From Rhizobium sp. LCM 4573 (GTDB lineage: Bacteria > Pseudomonadota > Alphaproteobacteria > Rhizobiales > Rhizobiaceae), in assembly GCF_001854865.1 (NCBI RefSeq), contig NZ_MDDW01000001.1:265377-272321 (forward strand): 6,945 bases of DNA, read 5' to 3'. Positions 1 to 5,848 of the stretch are shown piece by piece. Under the pieces are notes generated by a model. The model was given only the letters and a program-made list of their open reading frames with translations, did no database searches and was not told the DNA's origin. Every line of letters starts with the position of its first letter. Position 1 is the stretch's first letter. The position numbers were made by a program, and so were the translations under genes.

Positions 1-902
1 CCGCCGCAGCGCTTGCCAAGGCGCCGATCGTCGGCCGCCAGGCCGCCGGCTATTACCGGCTGAAGCTCGGCGATTACGAGATCACGGCGCTTTCGGACGG
101 CACGGTGCCGCTGCCCTTGCCCAAGCTCTACAAGAATATCGGGGAAGCAGAGGCCGAAGCCATTCTTGCCGGCTATTTCCAGCCGAACCCGTCGCAGACT
201 TCGGTGAATGCCTATCTGGTCAATACCGGCGACAGGCTGGTTCTCATCGATGCCGGCACCGGAACCCTGATGGGTCCGGTTCTCGGCAAGCTCGTCGACA
301 GCATCGAGGCATCGGGCTACAAGACGGCGGAGATCGATGATGTCATCCTGACCCATATCCATGCGGATCACTCCGGCGGGCTTACCGTGAACGGAAAGCG
401 CGTGTTCGAAAATGCGGTGGTGCGCGTGAACCGGCGAGAAGCCGAGTTCTGGCTGAAGGCCGATGCCGCCGCCAAGGCCGATCCCGTGCTGGGGCCGCAG
501 ATCATCCAGGCCGAGCAATGCGTCGGCCCCTATGTCGATGCCGGTATGTTCGAAACCTTCGAGGACAATGCCGCGCCTCTCCCCGGCTTCGGCTCAGTCC
601 TGCGGGCGGGCCATACTCCGGGCCACAGCGCCATCGTGGTCGAGAGCAAGAGCGAGAAAATCATGTTCTGGGGGGATATCGCGCATGGCGATGTCCTGCA
701 GTTCGACCGGCCGGAAGTCACCATAGAGTTCGATGTCGATCAGAGGCAGGCCGCTGCGACGCGTGCCGTCGCCTTTGCCGAAGCCGCGGATCAGAAATAT
801 CTCGTCGCCGGCGCGCACCACGCTTTCCCCGGCATCGGACATGTCCGCAGGGATCAAACCAACTATCAGTGGGTGCCGCTGCTTTATACCGCGACCTTCT
901 GA
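1..902 (+). CDS. MBL-fold metallohydrolase, methyl parathion hydrolase/lactonase-like (5' partial)
   Basis: A zinc-dependent hydrolase of the metallo-beta-lactamase fold, closest in style to the methyl parathion hydrolase and quorum-quenching lactonase-like group. The open frame starts at base 3 and gives 299 visible residues ending at TGA 900-902. A GTG at 105 is not the start: upstream codons in the same frame already encode conserved sequence (GYYRLKLGDYEITALSDGT), so the true start lies before the window. The first visible residues (AAALAKAP) look like the end of an export signal, suggesting a periplasmic enzyme; this is inference. Metal ligands are visible: THIHADH (codons at about 351-371), AGHTPGH (about 609-629), GD before IAHGD (about 672-677), and the C-terminal GAHHAFPGIGHV block typical of this subgroup. 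The substrate (lactone, organophosphate or another ester) cannot be told. The gene is convergent with the MFS gene downstream. Confidence 0.88.
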   Translation, partial: AAALAKAPIVGRQAAGYYRLKLGDYEITALSDGTVPLPLPKLYKNIGEAEAEAILAGYFQPNPSQTSVNAYLVNTGDRLVLIDAGTGTLMGPVLGKLVDSIEASGYKTAEIDDVILTHIHADHSGGLTVNGKRVFENAVVRVNRREAEFWLKADAAAKADPVLGPQIIQAEQCVGPYVDAGMFETFEDNAAPLPGFGSVLRAGHTPGHSAIVVESKSEKIMFWGDIAHGDVLQFDRPEVTIEFDVDQRQAAATRAVAFAEAADQKYLVAGAHHAFPGIGHVRRDQTNYQWVPLLYTATF

Positions 903-912
903 CAAGCGCTCA

Positions 913-936
913 GGCACCGTCATCCGCGACGGTGCC
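913..936. terminator. Perfect 9-bp hairpin between convergent genes, probable bidirectional terminator
   Basis: GGCACCGTC (913-921) is followed by a 6-base loop and its exact complement GACGGTGCC (928-936). It sits 10 bases after the metallohydrolase stop and about 20 bases after the MFS stop on the other strand, the right place to end both transcripts. There is no clear T-run on either side, so it is not a textbook intrinsic terminator. It could act with Rho or only protect the 3' ends of the mRNAs. Confidence 0.6.
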
Positions 937-956
937 CGACAATTCTGCTGACCGGA

Positions 957-2270
957 TCACGCCAGCGAAGCCTGCTTCGTCTCCGCATCGATCATCGTTG
1001 CCGCGACGGCCGCGACCACGAGAAGGGCCGCGAAAAGACCGATCGCGATGCCGATTCCTTGCGCGACGACCAGCCCCACCAGCGAAGGCGCGAGCAGCCC
1101 GCCGAGGCGCGCCATCGCGCCTGCCGCGCCCATTCCGGTGGCGCGGGATGCCGTCGGATAAAGTTCCGGCGTATAAGCATAGAGCGCGCCCCAGGTGCCG
1201 AGCAGCGCGAAGCTCATGATGAGCAGCGCCGCTCCCACCATGAAGCCATTGCCGGCCACGACGAAGAGCAGGCAGCCGAGGGCCGAAAGCAGGCAGAAAC
1301 CGATCAGCGTCGGACGCCTCCCCCATGCCTCCACGCCATAGGCCGCCAGCGCATAGCCCGGAAGCTGCGCGAGCGCCACCAGCACGAGGAAGCCGTAGCC
1401 GCGCACGAAGCCGAACCCGCCGCTCGCAAGCTGCGGCGGCATCCAGGTGAAGACGCCGTAATAGGAAACCGATACGAGGAACCAGATCGCCAGGATCATC
1501 AGGCTGCGGCGGCGAAGCTCGCCGGAAAAGATCGCCGTGTCGCGCGGCTGCGGTTGCATGGCAAGCCTGGTCTCGGCGGAGAGCGGCTCCCCGCCGTTGA
1601 CCGCCAGCATCCTGCCCACGATCGCCTTGGCTTCCGGCTCCCGCCCCGATCGCATCAGGTAAAGCGGCGATTCCGGCACCAGGAAACGCAAGCCGATCCC
1701 GATCAGCGCCGGCACGGCGGTGACCGCGAAGATATAGCGCCACGCATCCGCTACCCCGTAGACGCTGGCCGCCCAGGCGGCGAGCGCCACGACCAGCGTG
1801 CCTACCGCCCAGAAACCTTCGAGGATCACCAGCCAGCGGCCCCGGTTCTTCGCGGGCAGGAATTCCGCCATCATCGCATAGTCGACCGGCAGCGTGCCGC
1901 CGACGGCAGCCCCGGTCAGGAAGCGCAGTATCAGCAGCGTGGTAAAATTTGGCGCGAAGACTGAAAGCAGGCCGAAAAGTGCGTCACAGGCAACCGTGAC
2001 GATCAGCACGCGGCGGCGGCCGACCTTGTCGGCCAGCCTTCCAAAGCCCATCGCGCCAATGAGCATGCCGAGGAAGAAGAGTGTTCCAGTCTGCAGCGCC
2101 TGCGGCACGGTAAGACCGAAAGTCGCCGCGATCGAGGCTGCCGTAAAGCCGACTGCCAGAACCTGCATTGCGTCAGCAGCCCAGACCAGCCCGAATATGC
2201 CCATCAGCCGCCGCTGATAGGGCCCTGTTCCGGCGCGATCGAGCGCCTCGTCCATCGTGATTGCCGCCAT
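957..2270 (-). CDS. MFS transporter, metabolite:H+ symporter type (SV2/NiaP-like)
   Basis: An inner-membrane major facilitator permease of 437 residues, the usual length for a 12-helix carrier, and hydrophobic throughout except for a central loop (about residues 205-255). The loop 2-3 signature GRLADKVGRRR is at residues 77-87. PVDYAMMAEFLPAKNRGR follows helix 4, the PESPLYL block lies before the central loop (199-205), and YTPELYPTASRATG is at about 366-379. This set is typical of the sugar-porter-related SV2/NiaP-like branch that moves small organic acids or vitamins. An Asp in helix 1 (WAADAM) could take part in proton coupling. The substrate cannot be assigned. I chose the ATG at 2270 because a strong AGGGGAG lies 8 bases upstream; a GTG three codons earlier (2279) would overlap that site. 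The GNAT gene lies upstream on the same strand, 74 bases away, so co-transcription is possible but unproven. Confidence 0.9.
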   Translation of the reverse strand: MAAITMDEALDRAGTGPYQRRLMGIFGLVWAADAMQVLAVGFTAASIAATFGLTVPQALQTGTLFFLGMLIGAMGFGRLADKVGRRRVLIVTVACDALFGLLSVFAPNFTTLLILRFLTGAAVGGTLPVDYAMMAEFLPAKNRGRWLVILEGFWAVGTLVVALAAWAASVYGVADAWRYIFAVTAVPALIGIGLRFLVPESPLYLMRSGREPEAKAIVGRMLAVNGGEPLSAETRLAMQPQPRDTAIFSGELRRRSLMILAIWFLVSVSYYGVFTWMPPQLASGGFGFVRGYGFLVLVALAQLPGYALAAYGVEAWGRRPTLIGFCLLSALGCLLFVVAGNGFMVGAALLIMSFALLGTWGALYAYTPELYPTASRATGMGAAGAMARLGGLLAPSLVGLVVAQGIGIAIGLFAALLVVAAVAATMIDAETKQASLA

Positions 2271-2278
2271 TCCACCCA

Positions 2279-2285
2279 CTCCCCT
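2279..2285 (-). promoter_or_regulatory. Strong ribosome binding site of the MFS gene, decides its start
   Basis: On the minus strand this reads AGGGGAG, 8 bases before the ATG at 2270. The alternative GTG at 2279-2277 begins inside or directly against this site, so it is unlikely to be used. This shortens the protein by three residues relative to the longest open frame. Confidence 0.6.
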
Positions 2286-2292
2286 GAGCCGA

Positions 2293-2308
2293 CGGGCGAT
2301 GAAGCCCG
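2293..2308. other. Small hairpin between the GNAT and MFS genes
   Basis: CGGGC (2293-2297), a 6-base loop GATGAA, and GCCCG (2304-2308) form a perfect but short 5-bp stem in the gap between the acetyltransferase stop and the MFS ribosome binding site. It could be a weak terminator for the acetyltransferase transcript or part of the MFS leader. No T-run follows on the minus strand, and a stem this short could arise by chance. Confidence 0.25.
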
Positions 2309-2344
2309 CATAAGCGCCGCCTTTGGGTGATTAACGGAATTGCC

Positions 2345-2851
2345 CTATCCGCGCCAGCCGATTGTTCCCTTGAGCCGCGGATGAACGCCTTCCGCCATCG
2401 GCACGACCAGCACCCTGCCCGGATCGACCGGGCCTGGGAACTTCAGTGCATCGTAGGAAACCCTTTCGAAGCCGAGCGGCATGTAATACGGCGGATCGCC
2501 GACAAGGATCACCGCTTCCGACCCATGTCTTCTCGCCGCCTCCACGGCGATCCGCACCAGTTCGCGACCGATGCCCCGGTTCTTGTGTGAGGGCCGGACC
2601 GCGAGCGGCCCCAGCAGATGCCCCTTCACCTCGCCCGCGTGAACCGGCGTCATCCGCACCGAGGCGATGGTCTCGCCATCGTCGGCGCAGACGAAGGAGA
2701 GCGAACGATCATGCGGCCCCTGCTCGCGAATGCGCGCCGCTGCCTTGGCGAACCGGCCGGGGCCGAAAGCTTCCGCGTTGATGAGTTCGATGACGGCATC
2801 ATGGGACGCGTCCTCGGTGAGGTAGACAAGATCGTGCTTGAGCATCTGCAT
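2345..2851 (-). CDS. GNAT family N-acetyltransferase, YhbS-like
   Basis: A probable cytoplasmic acetyl-CoA-dependent N-acetyltransferase of 168 residues; the acceptor is unknown. The core GNAT region is clear: strand beta4 and motif A, LLGPLAVRPSHKNRGIGREL (residues 79-98), with the pyrophosphate-binding turn NRGIG (91-95) and a Lys where Gln or Arg usually begins the R/QxxGxG pattern. VILVGDPPYYMPLGF (114-128) is the motif B region and is highly typical of the YhbS group (COG3153). The open frame continues to 2998, but its first 49 residues are Arg/Ser/Thr-rich and unlike the family, so I start at the Met codon 2849-2851; a second Met lies two codons later (2845). Neither has a strong ribosome binding site. 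The gene is divergent from yqjG and upstream of the MFS gene. Confidence 0.85.
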   Translation of the reverse strand: MQMLKHDLVYLTEDASHDAVIELINAEAFGPGRFAKAAARIREQGPHDRSLSFVCADDGETIASVRMTPVHAGEVKGHLLGPLAVRPSHKNRGIGRELVRIAVEAARRHGSEAVILVGDPPYYMPLGFERVSYDALKFPGPVDPGRVLVVPMAEGVHPRLKGTIGWRG

Positions 2852-2891
2852 GGAGGGACCGAAGCCTTGAGAAAGTAGAGGGCATGACGAA

Positions 2892-2941
2892 TGATCTCGG
2901 CGACGCTTCCGTGAGCGTCGTGTTCGCAAGATCAGCGTCGT
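2892..2941. promoter_or_regulatory. Inverted and direct AGCGTCG repeats in the divergent spacer
   Basis: CGACGCT (2901-2907), a 6-base loop and AGCGTCG (2914-2920) make a perfect 7-bp inverted repeat. It is flanked by a second inverted pair, TGATCT (2892-2897) and AGATCA (2929-2934). The half-site recurs as AGCGTCGT at 2934-2941, exactly 20 bases (about two helical turns) after the copy at 2914-2921. It lies 41 to 90 bases upstream of the chosen acetyltransferase start and over 170 bases upstream of yqjG. This arrangement suits an operator, but no regulator is encoded nearby and its identity is unknown. Confidence 0.35.
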
Positions 2942-3031
2942 CGCAGTGCCCGTACTTCGGTCATGGAGGAGATGTTCCCAAAATTTGCGAAAAGGCACCT
3001 AGCAGGAAATTCCGCCCGCGTCCAATGCAAA

Positions 3032-3042
3032 AACGCAGCGTT
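3032..3042. promoter_or_regulatory. Short palindrome AACGCaGCGTT upstream of yqjG
   Basis: Two perfect 5-base arms flank a single A, centred 77 bases before the yqjG start codon. The distance suits a regulator site near a promoter, but I could not place convincing -35 and -10 boxes around it. An 11-base palindrome can occur by chance. Confidence 0.2.
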
Positions 3043-3113
3043 CATCAAATCGCGGCTCCCAATCCCGCACCGCTGCCGTATGTATCTCGGACGACCGCAA
3101 CCGGGAGATCATC

Positions 3114-4103
3114 ATGGGCAGGCTCGTGAATGGAAAATGGCAGGACGTCTGGTACGACACCAAGGAAACCAGAGGGCATTTCAAACGCTCCGAATCGCAG
3201 TTCCGCAACTGGCTGACGGCGGATGGTTCGCCCGGCCCATCGGGCAAGGGCGGTTTCAAAGCCGAGGCCGGGCGCTATCACCTCTACGTTTCCTATGCCT
3301 GCCCCTGGGCTCACCGCACGCTGATCTTCCGCAAGCTGAAGAAGCTCGAAGACCTCGTCTCCTTCTCCGTGGTGGATTACCTCATGCTGGAGAACGGCTG
3401 GGAGTTCCGGCAGCGGGAGGGCGCCACCGGCGACGATCTCTACCACTCGGATTACCTCTACCAGATCTACCTGAAGGCTGATCCGGCCTATACCGGCCGC
3501 GTTACCGTTCCCGTCCTGTGGGACCGGCAGCAGGAAACCATCGTTTCGAACGAGAGCGCCGAGATCATCCGCATGTTCAACAGCGCCTTCGACGGCCTGA
3601 CAGGCTCGACGGCGGATTACTATCCCGCCGACCTCCGTGCCGAGATCGACGAACTCAATGCGCTCGTCTACGATACGGTCAACAACGGCGTCTACAAGGC
3701 GGGCTTTGCCACTACGCAGGAAGCCTATGACGAGGCCGTCACCCGCCTCTTCGAAACCCTCGACATGCTGGAAGAACGCCTGTCAAAAAACCGCTATCTC
3801 TTCGGCAGCCGGCTGACGGAAGCGGACTGGCGGCTCTTCACCACGCTGCTGCGCTTCGATCCGGTCTATGTCGGGCATTTCAAGTGCAATATCCGCCGCA
3901 TCGCGGATTATCCCAATCTGCCAGGTTACCTGCGCGACCTTTACCAGCATCCCGACGTCGCCGAGACCTGCAACCTGCATCATATCAGGAACCACTATTA
4001 CCAGAGCCACCGGAACATCAACCCGACCGGTATCGTGCCGGCGGGGCCGGTGATCGATCTCGACGCGCCGCATGGGCGGGAGAGGATCGGGAGGGCGACT
4101 TAG
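3114..4103 (+). CDS. yqjG: Glutathionyl-hydroquinone reductase (Xi-class glutathione S-transferase)
   Basis: A cytoplasmic enzyme that uses glutathione to reduce glutathionyl-hydroquinones to free hydroquinones, related to E. coli YqjG and PcpF of pentachlorophenol degraders (COG0435). Its 329 residues match the family length almost exactly. The thioredoxin-like N-terminal domain holds the catalytic motif YVSYACPWAHR with Cys63, the cis-Pro segment VPVLWD (132-137), and the glutathione-binding NESAEIIRM (146-154). The all-helical C-terminal domain has NGVYKAGFAT (191-200), LFGSRLTEADWRLFTTLLRFDPVY and NHYYQSHRNINPTGIVP, all family hallmarks; Tyr194, Tyr252 and Tyr296 fall where active-site tyrosines are expected. 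GGGAG at 3103-3107, 6 bases before ATG, supports the start. No quinone or aromatic degradation genes adjoin, so a general role in quinone detoxification is likelier than a dedicated pathway. Confidence 0.95.
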   Translation: MGRLVNGKWQDVWYDTKETRGHFKRSESQFRNWLTADGSPGPSGKGGFKAEAGRYHLYVSYACPWAHRTLIFRKLKKLEDLVSFSVVDYLMLENGWEFRQREGATGDDLYHSDYLYQIYLKADPAYTGRVTVPVLWDRQQETIVSNESAEIIRMFNSAFDGLTGSTADYYPADLRAEIDELNALVYDTVNNGVYKAGFATTQEAYDEAVTRLFETLDMLEERLSKNRYLFGSRLTEADWRLFTTLLRFDPVYVGHFKCNIRRIADYPNLPGYLRDLYQHPDVAETCNLHHIRNHYYQSHRNINPTGIVPAGPVIDLDAPHGRERIGRAT

Positions 4104-4107
4104 GGTC

Positions 4108-4151
4108 TGCCCCTCACCCTAACCCTCTCCCCGCCTGCGGGGAGAGGGGAC
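4108..4151. repeat. Rhizobial-type intergenic hairpin repeat, first arm
   Basis: CCCTCTCCCCG (4123-4133), a 4-base loop and CGGGGAGAGGG (4138-4148) form a perfect 11-bp GC-rich stem just after the yqjG stop. It is preceded by CCCCTCACCCTAA, the usual lead-in of a dispersed palindromic element that I recall from intergenic regions of many alphaproteobacteria. It probably also terminates yqjG or stabilises its 3' end. Copy number elsewhere in this genome cannot be seen from this window. Confidence 0.6.
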
Positions 4152-4192
4152 ATGCCCAGAGACGGCATTGAGAGACTGCATGGGAGCGGCGC

Positions 4193-4224
4193 GGTCCCTT
4201 CTCCCCCGACGGGTAGAAGGTACC
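4193..4224. terminator. Second hairpin of the intergenic repeat, abutting the Nudix stop codon
   Basis: GGT...ACC, CCTTCT (4197-4202)...AGAAGG (4215-4220) and CCC (4204-4206)...GGG (4211-4213) pair in a 12-bp stem broken by two single mismatches, with a 4-base loop. The last base of the stem touches the Nudix stop codon (4225-4227 on the minus strand). It likely ends the Nudix transcript and, with the 4123-4148 hairpin, forms one composite repeat filling the convergent spacer. Confidence 0.5.
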
Positions 4225-4713
4225 TCACCAATAATCCGAGCGCTTCACCTCCCCGCTCAACTCCTTCAGCCGTCGCAGCGTCGCGGTGGTCGTCTCCGCC
4301 GGCAGGTCGTCGAGCGCGAAGAAACCGCTTTCCGCGATCTCCCTGTCGGGCTGCTTCGGCGCGGTCTGCTCCACCTCCACCCGGTAGAACAGCACGTGGT
4401 CGCGCCGGCTTGCGTTGCGGTTATGGTAGACGTGGAAAAGCCGCGGCTCGCCGATCATCACCAGGTTGCCCTCCTCGCGCAATTCCTTGACCAGCGCGCC
4501 CAGCGCCGTCTCGTTGCGTTCGACGCCGCCGCCCGGCATGTACCAGCCAGGCACATAGGAATGGCGCACAAGAAAGATGCGCCCTTCGCTGTCGAAGCAG
4601 GCTGCCCTGACGCCGAGCGTCATGCCGCGTGAGAGAATGAAAAAGCGATGCAGCAGCCACACGACGACACGCGTGCCGAACCCGCGGATTTCCGGGACAC
4701 CCTCACCCTTCAT
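4225..4713 (-). CDS. Nudix hydrolase
   Basis: A cytoplasmic Mg-dependent hydrolase of nucleoside-diphosphate-linked compounds, 162 residues; the substrate is not predictable. The Nudix box spans residues 62-84: Gly62, five residues, Glu68, seven residues, then KELREEGNL. The metal-binding Glu77, Glu80 and Glu81 are kept, while the usual Arg is Lys76 and the usual Gly is Asn83. The preceding GWYMPGGGVERNE is typical. The N-terminal segment RVVVWLLHRFFILSRG (15-30) is strongly hydrophobic and may form an amphipathic or membrane-contacting helix before the fold starts at MTLGVRAACFD. GGAG (minus strand, 4720-4723) lies 6 bases before the ATG at 4713 and supports this start over the internal Met31. 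It is divergent from the phosphoesterase across a very short spacer and convergent with yqjG. Confidence 0.92.
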   Translation of the reverse strand: MKGEGVPEIRGFGTRVVVWLLHRFFILSRGMTLGVRAACFDSEGRIFLVRHSYVPGWYMPGGGVERNETALGALVKELREEGNLVMIGEPRLFHVYHNRNASRRDHVLFYRVEVEQTAPKQPDREIAESGFFALDDLPAETTTATLRRLKELSGEVKRSDYW

Positions 4714-4736
4714 TCATAACTCCGCGAGAAGGCACA

Positions 4737-4752
4737 AAATCGATAACGATTT
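4737..4752. promoter_or_regulatory. Perfect 16-bp palindrome in the Nudix/phosphoesterase divergent spacer
   Basis: AAATCG (4737-4742), spacer ATAA, and CGATTT (4747-4752) form a perfect 6+4+6 inverted repeat. It is centred 31 bases from the Nudix start codon and 34 bases from the chosen phosphoesterase start, so one bound protein could cover both promoters. It is also the most AT-rich stretch of the spacer and may overlap promoter elements. Candidate operator; the regulator is unknown. Confidence 0.4.
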
Positions 4753-4778
4753 CTCCGCCGATGCGTTATGTCTGCGCC

Positions 4779-5732
4779 ATGTTCAAGTTCGCCCATATTT
4801 CCGATATCCATCTCGGGCCTCTTCCGCGCCTCTCGCTTCGCGAGCTGTGTTCCAAGCGCATTACCGGCTTTGTGAACTGGCACCGAAAGCGGCGCAAGCA
4901 CCTTTTCGTCAACACGCTGGACCTGCTGCTCAGCGATCTCAAGACCCGCGAGCCGGACCACCTGGTCGTCACCGGCGATCTCGTCAATCTCGCAACGGAT
5001 ATCGAAATCCGCCTTTCGGCCGAATGGCTGAACACGATCGGCGATCCTCTCCATACCACCGTCGTTCCCGGCAACCATGACGCCTATGTTCCGGGCGCCC
5101 ACGACAAGTCCGTCAAGGCTTGGTATCCCTTCATCGCAAGCGACGACGACCCGGCCGCATGGCCGAAGGAGGAGCATGTCTTCCCGACGCTCCGCCGGCG
5201 CGGGCCGATCGCCATCATCGGCTGCTCCACGTCCAATGCCACCCCTCCCTTTTCCGCCTCCGGCTATTTCGGGCAGAGGCAGGCGCGCGAAACGGTGAAC
5301 CTGCTGAGGAAGGCCGGCGAGGAAGGCCTGTTTCGCGTCGTGCTGATCCACCACCCGCCGATCCGCGGCGCAACATCCGCCCACAAGCGCATGCTCGGCA
5401 TCCGCCGCTTCGCCGCCGCCATCTCCACCGGCGGCGCCGAACTCGTGCTGCATGGGCATACCCACCTCAACACGGTCTATTGGCTGCACAGCCACCATGG
5501 CCCGGTGCCGGTCGTGGGCATCGCCTCCGCCTCGCAGGGGCCTGGCGGCCATAAGCCGCCGGCGGCCTACAACCTGTTTTCGCTGTCGGGCCGGCCCGGC
5601 GCATGGAACCTGGTTTGCGAGCGCTACGGCCTCACCCCGCAGGGCGATGGCATCGCGCTCGAGAACAGCCATGTGTTCTACGGCGAGAATCTCTCGCCCC
5701 TTTCCATCGTGGAAGCGGAAAAAATACTTTAG
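4779..5732 (+). CDS. Calcineurin-like metallophosphoesterase (Icc/CpdA-like)
   Basis: A dinuclear-metal phosphoesterase of 317 residues, probably cytoplasmic since no signal peptide is seen. All five family blocks are present in order: Asp9 and His11 in SDIHLG, Asp67 in VTGDLVN, Asn99/His100 in PGNHDAY, His191 in IHHPP, and His225/His227/His229 in HGHTH. These predict hydrolysis of a phosphomonoester or phosphodiester; a cyclic-nucleotide or nucleotide-derived substrate is possible but not shown. I start at ATG 4779 (MFKFAHISDIH), as family members begin a few residues before the first motif. The in-frame ATG at 4761 would add MRYVCA. Neither has a visible Shine-Dalgarno sequence, so initiation may be leaderless or weak. 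It is divergent from the Nudix gene; the sigma factor gene follows after 116 bases with its own likely promoter. Confidence 0.9.
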   Translation: MFKFAHISDIHLGPLPRLSLRELCSKRITGFVNWHRKRRKHLFVNTLDLLLSDLKTREPDHLVVTGDLVNLATDIEIRLSAEWLNTIGDPLHTTVVPGNHDAYVPGAHDKSVKAWYPFIASDDDPAAWPKEEHVFPTLRRRGPIAIIGCSTSNATPPFSASGYFGQRQARETVNLLRKAGEEGLFRVVLIHHPPIRGATSAHKRMLGIRRFAAAISTGGAELVLHGHTHLNTVYWLHSHHGPVPVVGIASASQGPGGHKPPAAYNLFSLSGRPGAWNLVCERYGLTPQGDGIALENSHVFYGENLSPLSIVEAEKIL

Positions 5733-5791
5733 CCACCCAAGAATATTTGTTGAAACTTGCGGAATCGCCACATTGGATTCATATCTGGCTG

Positions 5792-5820
5792 CTTACAGGA
5801 CTCTCCGCAACGCCTACAAT
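5792..5820 (+). promoter_or_regulatory. Candidate housekeeping (sigma-70 type) promoter of the ECF sigma gene
   Basis: CTTACA (5792-5797, four of six matches to TTGACA), a 17-base spacer and TACAAT (5815-5820, five of six matches to TATAAT) sit 28 bases before the ATG at 5849, giving a leader of roughly 20 bases. The whole 5733-5848 spacer is visibly less GC-rich than the flanking genes. I see no clear GGAAC/CGTT-like pair of the kind used by many alphaproteobacterial ECF sigma factors, so autoregulation is not evident. Confidence 0.4.
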
Positions 5821-5848
5821 CAACCTTCTGAAAGCTCGCCGGCACTTT

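Noticed and set aside
1059..1964. A 301-codon plus-strand open frame opposite the MFS gene
   Set aside because: The product is a low-complexity Arg/His/Ala/Gln-rich sequence typical of a shadow frame; the transporter on the other strand is unmistakable.
2923..2991. TTCGCAA and TTGCGAA as a long-range inverted repeat
   Set aside because: Only seven bases match over a 55-base gap with no other support, so it is probably chance.
2852..2998. A 49-residue N-terminal extension of the acetyltransferase
   Set aside because: The extension is Arg/Ser/Thr-rich, unlike the family, and covers the operator-like repeats of the divergent spacer; the Met at 2851 gives the normal length.
2884..3129. An 81-codon plus-strand frame with GAGG just before its ATG, as a possible small gene or leader peptide of yqjG
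   Set aside because: It runs out of frame into the yqjG start, has no recognisable composition or motif, and the GAGG is too close to the ATG for a good ribosome binding site.
4710..5771. A 353-codon open frame on the minus strand across the phosphoesterase gene
   Set aside because: It is antisense to a gene with all five metallophosphoesterase motifs, its product has no recognisable motif, and long antisense frames are common opposite GC-rich genes.
5761..5786. GGAAT followed by an AT-rich stretch as an ECF-type promoter before the sigma gene
   Set aside because: No CGTT- or GTC-like -10 element occurs at the needed spacing; the CTTACA/TACAAT pair closer to the gene is the better match.
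5603..5848. An upstream extension of the ECF sigma factor
   Set aside because: It lies in another frame over the phosphoesterase 3' end and the low-GC spacer that holds the likely promoter; the 158-residue form already contains all of regions 2 and 4.
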